This document shows, one piece after another, positions 9,578-17,776 of a stretch of DNA of 64,000 nucleotides (positions are counted from its first letter, which is position 1; each line of letters opens with the position of its first letter). The stretch is from Herbiconiux sp. GTDB lineage: Bacteria; Actinomycetota; Actinomycetes; Actinomycetales; Microbacteriaceae. The stretch covers positions 1-64,000 of the forward strand of contig NZ_SCVE01000019.1 in the NCBI RefSeq assembly GCF_004297105.1. The letters run 5' to 3'. The position numbers were made by a program, and so were the translations under genes. The notes below the pieces were generated by a model. That model searched no databases, had not been told where the DNA came from, and saw only the letters and a program-made list of their open reading frames with translations.

Positions 9578-9591
9578 GATGTATATACATC
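9578..9591. promoter_or_regulatory. HutC/GntR-type operator, glpD/tpi-like intergenic region
   Basis: GATGTATATACATC is a perfect 14-bp palindrome whose core GTATATAC fits the HutC-subfamily consensus GTnTAnAC exactly. It lies between divergent glpD and the tpi-like gene, where one regulator could control both. It is the best of four related sites in this block. Confidence 0.65.
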
Positions 9592-9654
9592 ATCGCACAA
9601 CTTGATCCCGGGCTGATAGATTCGGGATTCCCACCCCGGCGAGGAGGCCGTTCC

Positions 9655-10431
9655 ATGTTGCCCACGACCCTGATCGGGTGCAGTTCGAAGAGCTATTTCA
9701 CTGCATCCACCGCCACTGAGTGGCTTGACATCGTCTCCGCCGGCTTGGCTGAGATGCCGCTCCGCGGGGAGGGGGTCTTCCTCTGTGTGCCGTTCCCTCT
9801 CGTCACCGAGGCGATCCGGGTGCTCAAGCCCTTGAATGCTCTCGTCGGAACCCAGGACGTGTCGTCGTTCCCGAGTGGGCCCTACACGGGGGAGGTGAGC
9901 GCCGAACTGCTCTCCGGACTCGGTTCCCGATTCGCGATGGTGGGTCACCCCGAACGGGTGAAGAACAACGGCGAGGGCCCGGCCGATTTCGCGTCGAAGT
10001 CGGAGGCGGCGGCGGCTTTCGGAATCGTGCCCATCCTGGTGGTCGGGGAGCCGGAGCGCGGGGCCGACCCCGAGCAGGTCATACGCCCTCAACTCGACGC
10101 GGCATTCGGCCGGGTCGATCCTCGGTGCCCGGTGGTGGTGGCCTACGAGCCCACATGGGCCATCGGTCAGGCAGAGCCTGCACCCGGCGAGCACGTGGTC
10201 GGAGTCGTGGCACGCATCCGTGAGCTGCTGGCCGATATGGGCCGTGCCGGCACGCGTGTGCTCTACGGGGGCAGCGCCGGTCCCGGGACATTCGACGGCA
10301 TCGCGCGAGCCGGCCGCGCTGCGGGCAATCCCGCAGGAGTTCCGGATGGGGTCTTCCTGGGTCGTGCCGGCGTCGATCCACATGGATTCCTGGCCACCGT
10401 CACCGAGGTGCGAGCGGCCACCGGTTCCTGA
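9655..10431 (+). CDS. Triose-phosphate isomerase paralogue (possible tetrulose-phosphate isomerase)
   Basis: 258-residue TIM-barrel protein of the TPI family. Catalytic residues are kept: Lys12 (GCSSKSYF), His98 (VGHPERV) and Glu165 (AYEPTWAIGQ), with a phosphate-binding YGGSAGPG near the C-terminus. The canonical GNWKMN and GHSERR motifs are altered, as in the paralogues that isomerise tetrulose phosphates in erythritol or apiose routes (EryH/TpiA2, LerI). Together with the kinase, dehydrogenase and RuBisCO-like genes this suggests a C4 phosphate substrate, but ordinary TPI activity is not excluded. AGGAGG is seven bases before the ATG. Confidence 0.75.
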   Translation: MLPTTLIGCSSKSYFTASTATEWLDIVSAGLAEMPLRGEGVFLCVPFPLVTEAIRVLKPLNALVGTQDVSSFPSGPYTGEVSAELLSGLGSRFAMVGHPERVKNNGEGPADFASKSEAAAAFGIVPILVVGEPERGADPEQVIRPQLDAAFGRVDPRCPVVVAYEPTWAIGQAEPAPGEHVVGVVARIRELLADMGRAGTRVLYGGSAGPGTFDGIARAGRAAGNPAGVPDGVFLGRAGVDPHGFLATVTEVRAATGS

Positions 10432-10440
10432 CAGGCCGGG

Positions 10441-10475
10441 GTGGGGCGGTGGCCGCCCGCTGGGTGCCGCCCCAC
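10441..10475. terminator. Bidirectional hairpin between the tpi-like and RLP genes
   Basis: GTGGGGCGG (10441-10449) and CCGCCCCAC (10467-10475) form a perfect 9-bp GC-rich stem in the 48-bp gap between two convergent genes. No clear T tract is present. Confidence 0.5.
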
Positions 10476-10479
10476 CCGC

Positions 10480-11757
10480 CTAGAGGGTTCCCCACGCGGC
10501 GACAGCGAGGCCGAGTTCTTCGTTGGAGGCCGCCGCCTCGGCCACCGGCACTCCGGCCATCCTCGCGTCGACCGCCTGCCGCATGGCGCGGACGCCGGCG
10601 GCGGCACCACCGGGGTGACCCTGAATGGCTCCACCGACGCCCAGCACGATGTCGTTGCCCAGGTCGCTCACGTAGCGATCGACGGTTCCGGGATGCACCC
10701 CGCCGCCGATTATGGGCATGGTGGGGCGGATGCCCGGACGCTCGAGCAGCAACTGATGGGCGGTGCGCACGTACTGCAGCGGGCGGACGGGATAGCCGCT
10801 GTAAGGAGTCGTGACGAGCGCCATGTCAGCCCCTGCGAGGCGCGGGAGCAGGCCCATGGCGAGGGGCGCGCTCATCCCTGTTGAGGCGCCTTCGAAATAG
10901 GGCGCCGCTCCCGCGAAGTGGCCGAGCACGGGTACGCCCACGCTCTCGGCGAGTGCTTCGAGTGCGCCGTAGCCCGCGGTGGCATACGTCACCATCACGG
11001 CCCGCGCACCTGCGTCGACCGCTCGCCGTGCGGTGTCGAGCATCCGGTCGGGGCGGTCGGTGACATTGGGGATGTAGAGCGTCTCGATCCCGGTGCTGTC
11101 GGCCGCCACTCGTGCGGCGGCGGTGAACCGGCGCACGCGTTCGACCACGGGGGAGTAGGGCGGGTTGGCGATCAGCTCATCGTCTTTGATCATGTCGATC
11201 CCACCGAGCGCGGTCGCCAGGAAGATCTCGGCGCCGGCCTCGGGGGTCAGCCCCGTGCAGGGCTTGATCATGTTGAGCAGCAAGGGGCGGTCCACCACGC
11301 CCAGGAGCTCGCGCAGGCCCTCGACGCCGAAGGAGGGGCCGCTGAACTCGGCGGCCAGGCTGTCGGGCAGCTCGAGTTCGACGAGCTTCGCCTGCACGGA
11401 GGTGGATGAGTCATTGCCGATGACCGTGGTGAGGATCATCGGAATCGACGCACCGAAGTTGATCGTCGGGATCGCGATCCGCACGAAGTAGCCGAAGTAC
11501 TCGGCCGACTCCCCGACGATGACGTCGATCGGCGGAGCGCTGAGCACGCTGATGACCCGAGCTTCGTGCTGTGCACGCATGCGATCGGTGACGCCGGGCA
11601 CGGGCAACCAGGTACCGATGGTCTGACCGACGGCGAATGCCGCTGTTCTGGCCAAGACATCTGCATCGGAGGGGAGCGCGAGGTAGTAGGTGGCGACCAG
11701 GTAGTCGTCGCCCCGGAGCTTCTCCGGTGTCGCGAAGAGGCTGAGTGGGGTGGGCAT
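10480..11757 (-). CDS. RuBisCO-like protein (form IV, non-carboxylating)
   Basis: 425-residue member of the RuBisCO large-subunit superfamily. The carbamylated-lysine and metal motif is intact (GGIDMIKDDE, Lys191 with Asp193 and Glu194), as is the proton-abstracting lysine (IKP, Lys165). The second lysine of the KPKLG motif is replaced (Cys167), and no lysine is found in the region of loop 6 (ALVTTPYSGYP), so carboxylation of ribulose bisphosphate is very unlikely. Known relatives act as enolases, isomerases, or decarboxylases/transcarboxylases on phosphorylated keto sugars. AAGGAG is six bases from the ATG and overlaps the stop of the upstream HAD gene, so the two are coupled. Confidence 0.85.
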   Translation of the reverse strand: MPTPLSLFATPEKLRGDDYLVATYYLALPSDADVLARTAAFAVGQTIGTWLPVPGVTDRMRAQHEARVISVLSAPPIDVIVGESAEYFGYFVRIAIPTINFGASIPMILTTVIGNDSSTSVQAKLVELELPDSLAAEFSGPSFGVEGLRELLGVVDRPLLLNMIKPCTGLTPEAGAEIFLATALGGIDMIKDDELIANPPYSPVVERVRRFTAAARVAADSTGIETLYIPNVTDRPDRMLDTARRAVDAGARAVMVTYATAGYGALEALAESVGVPVLGHFAGAAPYFEGASTGMSAPLAMGLLPRLAGADMALVTTPYSGYPVRPLQYVRTAHQLLLERPGIRPTMPIIGGGVHPGTVDRYVSDLGNDIVLGVGGAIQGHPGGAAAGVRAMRQAVDARMAGVPVAEAAASNEELGLAVAAWGTL

Positions 11758-11767
11758 GTCGTGCTCC

Positions 11768-12607
11768 TTAGATCTCGGCCGGTGAGCCGGCGGCGATGAG
11801 GTTCCGAGTGAGCTCGAGGATGACGGCGGCTCCGTCATCGGCATGGTGGCCGGTCTGATGGCGGGTCACGTCGACGACCTCCTGCCGGGCGTTCCCCATC
11901 GCCACCGGGTGGCCGATCTGTGAGAGCCACACGACGTCGTTGCCGCCGTCGCCGAGACCCAGCACGTCGTCGGGGGAGAGGCCGAGGCGCTCGAGCACGA
12001 ACTGGAGTGCCGCCCATTTGTTGGCATCGGAGTCGACGAGCTCGAAGAACACGTCCATCGATCGGGTCGCGCGAGGGAGGCGCTCGAGAATCTCCGATGC
12101 CGTGTCATCGAGTCGCTCCGGTGTGCCGTAGAGCATCATCTTCACCACCGTGGCGGGCTCGATGGTGCCGGGGTCGGCGACGGCGACCTCGTCTTCGTTC
12201 AGATCGATCAACTGTCGTCGCATGGGGCCGTCGCGCCCGACGACGATGTCGTCGGGCGTCCACCAGGTGAGTTCGAGGTCGAGGTCGCGATGAGCGCCGA
12301 TGGCGGCTTCGACGTCACTGCCGTGCATGGTGATCACGCGGGTGTTCTCTCCTCTCACCGGGTCGACGACCACCGCCCCGTTGCAGCACACGACCTCATT
12401 GGTGATGCCGAGGTGCTGGGCCAGCTCGAGGGTGTTCTGGCGCGAACGCCCGGTGAGGAGAATGACTGGGATACCGAGTTCCAGAAGTGACCCGATGGCG
12501 GCCCTGGTGCGTGGACTCACACGATGGTCGCCACCGGCGATCGTTCCGTCGACGTCGAGCGCCACCACGCGCACCGCCGCCAGCTGCCCGGTATCCCAGT
12601 CGGTCAT
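11768..12607 (-). CDS. Cof-type HAD phosphatase
   Basis: 279-residue HAD hydrolase with a C2 cap. Motif I is ALDVDGT (Asp18, Asp20), motif II LLTGRS, motif III a lysine in DSDANKW, motif IV GLGDGGNDVVW. Such enzymes remove phosphate from small sugar phosphates. It lies between the membrane protein and the RuBisCO-like gene with gaps of about 10-20 bp, reminiscent of the mtnW-mtnX (enolase-phosphatase) pair of methionine salvage; that parallel is inference only. Confidence 0.8.
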   Translation of the reverse strand: MTDWDTGQLAAVRVVALDVDGTIAGGDHRVSPRTRAAIGSLLELGIPVILLTGRSRQNTLELAQHLGITNEVVCCNGAVVVDPVRGENTRVITMHGSDVEAAIGAHRDLDLELTWWTPDDIVVGRDGPMRRQLIDLNEDEVAVADPGTIEPATVVKMMLYGTPERLDDTASEILERLPRATRSMDVFFELVDSDANKWAALQFVLERLGLSPDDVLGLGDGGNDVVWLSQIGHPVAMGNARQEVVDVTRHQTGHHADDGAAVILELTRNLIAAGSPAEI

Positions 12608-12629
12608 TGAAATCGTCTCCTTGTGTCGG

Positions 12630-13574
12630 TCAGCTCAGTGCGGTCACGATTGCCGCCGCGCCCAGAACGAGCGTCGTCGCCGGCCAGATGGCCGCCGCCG
12701 GGGGGTCGATGTGCGTGTCGCCGTGAGCCAACCACAGTCGGCTGAAGATCTCGGCGAACCACGCGCCGATCAATCCTGCGGCCGCTCCGATCAGCATCGC
12801 GATCCACGCTTCCCCTCCCACGAGTGGGAGGAACGTGACGGCTGCAACCCCCGCGGGGAGGGTGATGTGGTGGGTCACCGGCACCGGCAGGCCGATGCTC
12901 AGGAAGATGAGCGAGACCGCGGAGATGCCGAACATGAACGTCTGCGCACTGCCGCTCAGCTGGGGCAGAGCCTGCAACAGGGTCACTGCGACGAACGCGG
13001 AGAGCAGCCCCACGAAGATTCCGAGCACGGTATTGGGCACGAAGCGCTCCTGCCCCTCGATCCAGCGTCCTTTGTCGCTCGGCGAGTAGGCGGCCCAGCC
13101 CGAAGATCCCGTTCCGTTGTGCTGGAAGACCTTCGTCTTGCCGAAGAGGATGCGCACCACGATCGCCGAGATGATCACGGTGACCGCCACCGAGTCGGTG
13201 TGGGCGCCGAACCACGGGATGATCGCCACCAGCTTCTGGAGAACGTATCCGAAGACACCGAAGCCCGCACCCACGAGGAGCACGTCGGGTCGCGCGAATT
13301 TCGCGAGCGGAGTCACGATGTCCTTGCCGACGAGGTCGCTCTTGCGGGCGGCGTAGGCAGCCGCCGCCACGCCGCCGGCGAACGCGATGTGCGGCCCGAA
13401 TGCGGGCCCGAACGCCACCTGGCTCAACAGGGTCGAGTTCGGGTCGGCGATCAATGCCACGACGCCGACGAGCACGAGGATGCCGGTGAAGATGAAGGCT
13501 TGGAGTGCCCCGATCGCGGCACCGAAGAAGCCGCCGGCGGCGGCGGCGAGAAGGGAGGCGAAACTAATGTCCAT
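12630..13574 (-). CDS. Polytopic membrane protein of unknown function
   Basis: 314 residues with about nine hydrophobic segments and few charges, beginning MDISFASLLAAAAGGFFGAAIG. I do not recognise the family. Being first in the operon with the HAD and RuBisCO-like genes, and divergent from the kinases, it is the only candidate permease in this block, so a substrate uptake role is a reasonable guess. AAAGGA precedes the ATG. An alternative is a channel or a glycine-rich transporter-like scaffold. Confidence 0.65.
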   Translation of the reverse strand: MDISFASLLAAAAGGFFGAAIGALQAFIFTGILVLVGVVALIADPNSTLLSQVAFGPAFGPHIAFAGGVAAAAYAARKSDLVGKDIVTPLAKFARPDVLLVGAGFGVFGYVLQKLVAIIPWFGAHTDSVAVTVIISAIVVRILFGKTKVFQHNGTGSSGWAAYSPSDKGRWIEGQERFVPNTVLGIFVGLLSAFVAVTLLQALPQLSGSAQTFMFGISAVSLIFLSIGLPVPVTHHITLPAGVAAVTFLPLVGGEAWIAMLIGAAAGLIGAWFAEIFSRLWLAHGDTHIDPPAAAIWPATTLVLGAAAIVTALS

Positions 13575-13689
13575 TGAAGGATCCTTTGCGTCACGTCGTT
13601 GTGCTGCTGTGGGCGGAATGCCCTGAAGACTCCGGCACGATGCGGGAGCGAGGGGAAGCGTATCGCTCGGATGTCTATCCGGGCAATAC

Positions 13690-13718
13690 TTGACTATACA
13701 GCTACGTACGAATACGTT
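13690..13718 (+). promoter_or_regulatory. Promoter and overlapping HutC-like site upstream of glpK1
   Basis: TTGACT (13690-13695), a 17-bp spacer and TACGTT (13713-13718) form a plausible promoter, giving a leader of about 60 nt. GACTATAC (13692-13699) overlaps the -35 element and differs by one base from GTnTAnAC; on the other strand it reads CTGTATAG, shared with the sites at 19181 and 21813. Repressor binding here would block RNA polymerase. Confidence 0.5.
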
Positions 13719-13783
13719 TACGCCAGTCATACAGGTCCCGTGCATTCGCACGGGCCGGTCTTTAACACGACGAAGTGGGAGAC

Positions 13784-15283
13784 ATGGTCAAATACATCCT
13801 CGGTATCGATGAGGGCACAACAAGCGCGCGCGCATTCGTGATCGATGAAGACAGCAATGTGGTCGGCTTCGGGCAGGCCGAGCTGACGCAGATCTATCCG
13901 CGACCCGGTTGGATCGAGCACGATCCGATGCAGATCCTCAACACTCAGCTCGAGGTGATCCGTGCCGCGCTCCGAGACGCGGGCATCTCGCCCGACGAGC
14001 TCTCCGGCGCCGGCCTCACGAATCAGCGCGAGACCGGCATCGTTTGGGAGAAGGAGACGGGCCGGCCGATCTACAACGCCGTGGTGTGGGCATCCCGGCA
14101 CTCCGTCGACGTGGTGCAGGGCTGGGTCGACCAGGGCATCGGCGGGCTCATCCAGGAGCGCACCGGACTGATTCCGGATGCCTACTACACCGGCTCCAAG
14201 ATCCGCTGGATCCTCGATCAGGTGCCCGGAGCGCAGGGTCGCGCCGAGCGCGGAGAGCTGCTCGCCGGCACAGTCGACACCTGGCTCATCTGGAACCTCA
14301 CCGGGCGCAAGTCGTTCGTCACCGACTACTCCAACGCCTCACGCACGATGATGATGAACCTCGAGACCCTCGAGTGGGATGAGGAGCTGCTCGGCCACTA
14401 CGGCATCCCGAAGCACATGCTCGCCGAGATCCTGCCTTCGGACTCGAACTTCGGTGACCTCGAAGCCACGTTCGGAACCTCCATCCCCATCGGTGCAGAC
14501 CTCGGCGACCAGCAGGCCGGGCTCTTCGGACAGGCCGCATTCCGCAAAGGCCAGGTGAAGATGACGTACGGCACGGCCGGCGTGCTCAACATCAACACCG
14601 GCGACACTCCCATGCGCATCGAGGGGCTCACCCCGAGTCTCGCGTGGGGGGTGCAGGGCACGACGGCCTACGAGATCGAGGGCGTGCTGTTCTCGATGGG
14701 CAAGACCATGCAGTGGTTGCGTGATGATCTCCAGCTGATCCACGCCGCGCCTGACAGCGAATGGTATGCCGGTCAGGTTGCCAGCACGGAGGGCGTCTAC
14801 CTCATCCCCGCCTTCACGGGGCTCGCCGCCCCCACGTGGGACCCGTACGCCCGTGCGGCCCTGATCGGGATGAGCAACGCCACCAACCGCCTGCACATCA
14901 TCCGCGCCGCGGTCGAGTCGATGGTCTACCAGACCCGTGATGTCGTGGATGCGGCGATCGCGGGTTCGGGCATCACGATTCCCGAGCTACGCGTCGACGG
15001 TGGCGCAGTGAAGAACAATCTCCTCTGCCAGTTGCAGGCCGACATCCTCGGCATTCCGGTCGTGCGGCCCAAGGTGGCCGAAGCCACGATCTTCGGAGCG
15101 ATGCTGATGGCCGGCTTGTCCACGGGCGTCTTCTCGAGTCTCGAAGAGCTCGAGTCCAAGTGGGCTGTCGATCGGGTCTTCGAGCCGGAGATGAGTCGCG
15201 ACGAAGCCGAATCGCTCTACGCGGGCTGGACGGCGGCACGGGAGCTGACGAAGGGCTGGACCAAGAAGGTCAACCTCGCGTGA
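13784..15283 (+). CDS. Glycerol kinase-like FGGY kinase 1
   Basis: 499-residue GlpK-subfamily kinase using ATP to phosphorylate a polyol. ATP site GIDEGTTSARAF (7-18); substrate residues by alignment to E. coli GlpK are Arg82-Glu83 (NQRET), Trp102, Tyr134 (PDAYYTGSK) and Asp243 (GDQQAGLFG), all kept. The residue equivalent to Phe270 is Val268 (GTAGVLN), which would enlarge the pocket. ATG 13784 follows AGTGGGAG; a GTG at 13775 is possible. It is the first gene of a run that includes the second kinase, a HAD and a G1P-dehydrogenase-like gene. Confidence 0.85.
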   Translation: MVKYILGIDEGTTSARAFVIDEDSNVVGFGQAELTQIYPRPGWIEHDPMQILNTQLEVIRAALRDAGISPDELSGAGLTNQRETGIVWEKETGRPIYNAVVWASRHSVDVVQGWVDQGIGGLIQERTGLIPDAYYTGSKIRWILDQVPGAQGRAERGELLAGTVDTWLIWNLTGRKSFVTDYSNASRTMMMNLETLEWDEELLGHYGIPKHMLAEILPSDSNFGDLEATFGTSIPIGADLGDQQAGLFGQAAFRKGQVKMTYGTAGVLNINTGDTPMRIEGLTPSLAWGVQGTTAYEIEGVLFSMGKTMQWLRDDLQLIHAAPDSEWYAGQVASTEGVYLIPAFTGLAAPTWDPYARAALIGMSNATNRLHIIRAAVESMVYQTRDVVDAAIAGSGITIPELRVDGGAVKNNLLCQLQADILGIPVVRPKVAEATIFGAMLMAGLSTGVFSSLEELESKWAVDRVFEPEMSRDEAESLYAGWTAARELTKGWTKKVNLA

Positions 15284-15303
15284 GCGGGTCGACCCTCTGA
15301 ACA

Positions 15304-15359
15304 CCGGGGCGGGGCGGATGCGATCGGTCGCGTCCTCCCCGCCCGCCTGGCCGCCCCGG
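15304..15359 (+). other. Long hairpin between the two kinase genes
   Basis: CCGGGGCGG (15304-15312) pairs perfectly with CCGCCCCGG (15351-15359), enclosing further GC-rich complementarity. In the 109-bp gap it may act as a partial terminator or mRNA stabiliser that sets the ratio of the two kinases. Confidence 0.4.
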
Positions 15360-15392
15360 CCTCCCCATCAGACACGATGAAGTGAGAGAACT

Positions 15393-16886
15393 ATGACGCA
15401 GTACATCCTCGGTATCGACGAAGGAACGACGAGCGCTCGCGCGTTCGTGATCGACGAGGACGCGAATGTGCTCGGTTTCGGACAGGCGGAGCTGACGCAG
15501 ATCTATCCGCGGCCCGGCTGGCTCGAGCACGACCCCATGCAGATTCTGAACACCCAACTCGACGTCATGCGCACCGCACTCTCACAGGCAGGCATCAGGG
15601 CTGATCAGCTGAGTGCCGTCGGTCTGACCAACCAGCGTGAGTCCGCGATGGTCTGGGAGAAGGACACCGGCCGCCCGATCTTCAACCTCATCGTATGGGC
15701 ATCGCGTCACTCCGACGAGATCGTGCAGGGCTGGGTCGATTCCGGCTTCGGGGAGCTGATCAAGGAACGCACGGGACTCGTGCCCGATGCCTTCTATGCA
15801 GCCTCGAAGATCCGCTGGATCCTCGACAGTGTGCCCGGCGCCCAGGAACGCGCCGAGAGGGGCGAGTTGCTCGCCGGCACGGTCGACACCTGGCTGATCT
15901 GGAATCTGACCGGACGCACCTCGTTCGTGACCGAACCCTCGAACGCCTCTCAGACCATGATGATGAACCTCGACACCTGCGAATGGGACGAGGACCTCTT
16001 GCGAGGCATGGGAATCCCGCGCCACATGCTCGCCGAGATACTGCCCTCCGACGCGACGTTCGGCTCGATCGAAGCCACTTTCGGGGCGGATGTCCCGATC
16101 ACGGCCACTCTCGGCGATCAGCAGGCCGGTCTCTTCGGTCAAGCCGCGTTCAAGCAGGGCCAGGTCAAGATGACCTACGGCACGGCGGGTGTTCTCAACA
16201 TCAACAACGGGGCGACTCCGTTCCGGCCGGAGGGTCTCACTCCGAGCGCCGCCTGGAACATCCAGGGCCGCATCAGCTACGAGACCGAGGGCGTGGTCTA
16301 CGCGATGGGGAAGACCATGCAGTGGCTGCGCGACGACCTCCAGCTGATCCATGCCGCGCCCGACAGCGAATGGTACGCCGGGCAGGTTGCGAGCACAGAG
16401 GGCGTGTACTTCGTGCCGGCCTTCACCGGTCTCGCGGCTCCCACCTGGGACCCGACCGCTCGTGCCGTCCTGGTGGGCATGAGCAACGCCACGAGTCGGC
16501 TGCACATCATCCGTGCCGCCGTGGAATCGATGGTCTACCAGACGCGCGATCTCGTCGACGCCGCGGTGCAGGGTTCGGCCTTCGACATCCCGGAGCTTCG
16601 CGTCGACGGGGGAGCGGTGAAGAACGATCTGCTCTGCCAGCTCCAGGCAGACATCCTCGGTATCCCGGTGATGCGACCGAAGAACGCCGAGGCGACCATC
16701 TTCGGTGCGATGTTGTTGGCCGGGCTCTCGGCAGGGGTCTACACGAGCCTGGACGAGTTGGAGACGAAGTGGGTGGTCGACCGGGTGTTCGAACCGGGCA
16801 TCAGCCGGGACCACGCCGACTCGCTCTACGCCGGCTGGACGCAGGCGCGCGATCTCACGGGCGGCTGGACCCGCAAGTCCGCCTGA
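15393..16886 (+). CDS. Glycerol kinase-like FGGY kinase 2
   Basis: 497 residues, collinear with the preceding kinase and roughly three quarters identical by eye, so a tandem duplicate. The ATP site and Arg82-Glu83, Trp102 and Asp243 are kept, but the position of substrate-contacting Tyr134 is Phe (DAFYAASK), and QRET is QRES. It also has Val at the Phe270 equivalent. Loss of the tyrosine hydroxyl suggests the copies phosphorylate different polyols. AGTGAGAG lies before the ATG. The duplicated genes differ throughout at third positions, so the duplication is old. Confidence 0.85.
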   Translation: MTQYILGIDEGTTSARAFVIDEDANVLGFGQAELTQIYPRPGWLEHDPMQILNTQLDVMRTALSQAGIRADQLSAVGLTNQRESAMVWEKDTGRPIFNLIVWASRHSDEIVQGWVDSGFGELIKERTGLVPDAFYAASKIRWILDSVPGAQERAERGELLAGTVDTWLIWNLTGRTSFVTEPSNASQTMMMNLDTCEWDEDLLRGMGIPRHMLAEILPSDATFGSIEATFGADVPITATLGDQQAGLFGQAAFKQGQVKMTYGTAGVLNINNGATPFRPEGLTPSAAWNIQGRISYETEGVVYAMGKTMQWLRDDLQLIHAAPDSEWYAGQVASTEGVYFVPAFTGLAAPTWDPTARAVLVGMSNATSRLHIIRAAVESMVYQTRDLVDAAVQGSAFDIPELRVDGGAVKNDLLCQLQADILGIPVMRPKNAEATIFGAMLLAGLSAGVYTSLDELETKWVVDRVFEPGISRDHADSLYAGWTQARDLTGGWTRKSA

Positions 16887-16907
16887 GTGCGAGGAACAGA
16901 AGAGACG

Positions 16908-17750
16908 ATGCGCGGCACAGCACTCCCCGCTCTGAGCGGGCACCCCATCGAATTCGATTCGTACGTCTTCGATCTCGACGGCACCATCTATCTGGGGGAG
17001 GCGCTGCTCCCCGGAGCCGAAAGGCTCGTCGAAGGCCTCCGCGACCGAGGGAAGCGGGTGGTCTTCTGCAGCAACAACCCCACCAAACGGCCGGAGGACT
17101 ATGCGGAGAAGCTCACCCGGCTCGGTCTGAGCACAGATCCCTCAGACGTCTACACCAGCCTGACGGCAACGGTGAGCTGGATCTCGCGGATGATGCCCGA
17201 AGCCACGGTCTTCCCGATCGGTGAGGAACCACTTGTGATGGCCCTCGCCGAGGCGGGAATCGCGATGAGCGACGATCCCGAGCGCGTCGATCTGGTCGTG
17301 ACCTCGTACGACCGCGGGTTCGAGTACCGCAAGCTCCAAATAGCGTTCGACGCGCTGTGGTTCCACAAGCGTGCCCGGCTGGTCACGACGAACCCCGACC
17401 GATTCTGCCCCTTTCCGGGAGGCCGAGGAGAGCCGGATGCGGCCTGCATCACGGCCGCGGTCACGGCCGGCACCGGGGTCGAGTGCGAGGCCGTCTTCGG
17501 CAAGCCGTCGAAGGATCTGCTCGACATCATCAGCGCGGAGACCGGCCTCGACCCGGCCACGAGCGTGATGGTGGGGGACCGGCTGGCCACCGACATCCTG
17601 TTCGCCCACAACACGGGCATGTGCTCGGCTCTGGTTCTCACCGGAGAGGCCGACCTCGACCAACTGAGTGCCGCGCCGGAGGAACAGCGGCCGACCTGGG
17701 TGCTCGAACGAATCGACGATCTACTCGACTACGACCGTGTGAGCGCCTGA
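16908..17750 (+). CDS. NagD-type HAD phosphatase
   Basis: 280-residue HAD hydrolase of the NagD/AraL/phosphoglycolate-phosphatase group: motif I VFDLDGTIYLG (Asp22, Asp24), motif II FCSNNPTKRPEDY, C2b cap, then FGKPSKDLLD and motif IV MVGDRLATDI. Likely removes phosphate from a small sugar or polyol phosphate, for example glycerol phosphate. It begins 21 bp after the second kinase and is followed after 26 bp by the G1P-dehydrogenase-like gene. A GTG at 16887 is an alternative start. Confidence 0.8.
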   Translation: MRGTALPALSGHPIEFDSYVFDLDGTIYLGEALLPGAERLVEGLRDRGKRVVFCSNNPTKRPEDYAEKLTRLGLSTDPSDVYTSLTATVSWISRMMPEATVFPIGEEPLVMALAEAGIAMSDDPERVDLVVTSYDRGFEYRKLQIAFDALWFHKRARLVTTNPDRFCPFPGGRGEPDAACITAAVTAGTGVECEAVFGKPSKDLLDIISAETGLDPATSVMVGDRLATDILFAHNTGMCSALVLTGEADLDQLSAAPEEQRPTWVLERIDDLLDYDRVSA

Positions 17751-17776
17751 CCATGGTGCGCACGCCGAAGGGACCC

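Noticed and set aside
10480..11757. Functional RuBisCO
   Set aside because: The second KPKLG lysine and the loop 6 lysine are absent, and no small subunit or phosphoribulokinase is nearby.
13784..16886. Tandem kinase genes as an assembly duplication
   Set aside because: The two copies differ at many amino-acid and third-codon positions along their whole length, so they are genuine diverged paralogues.
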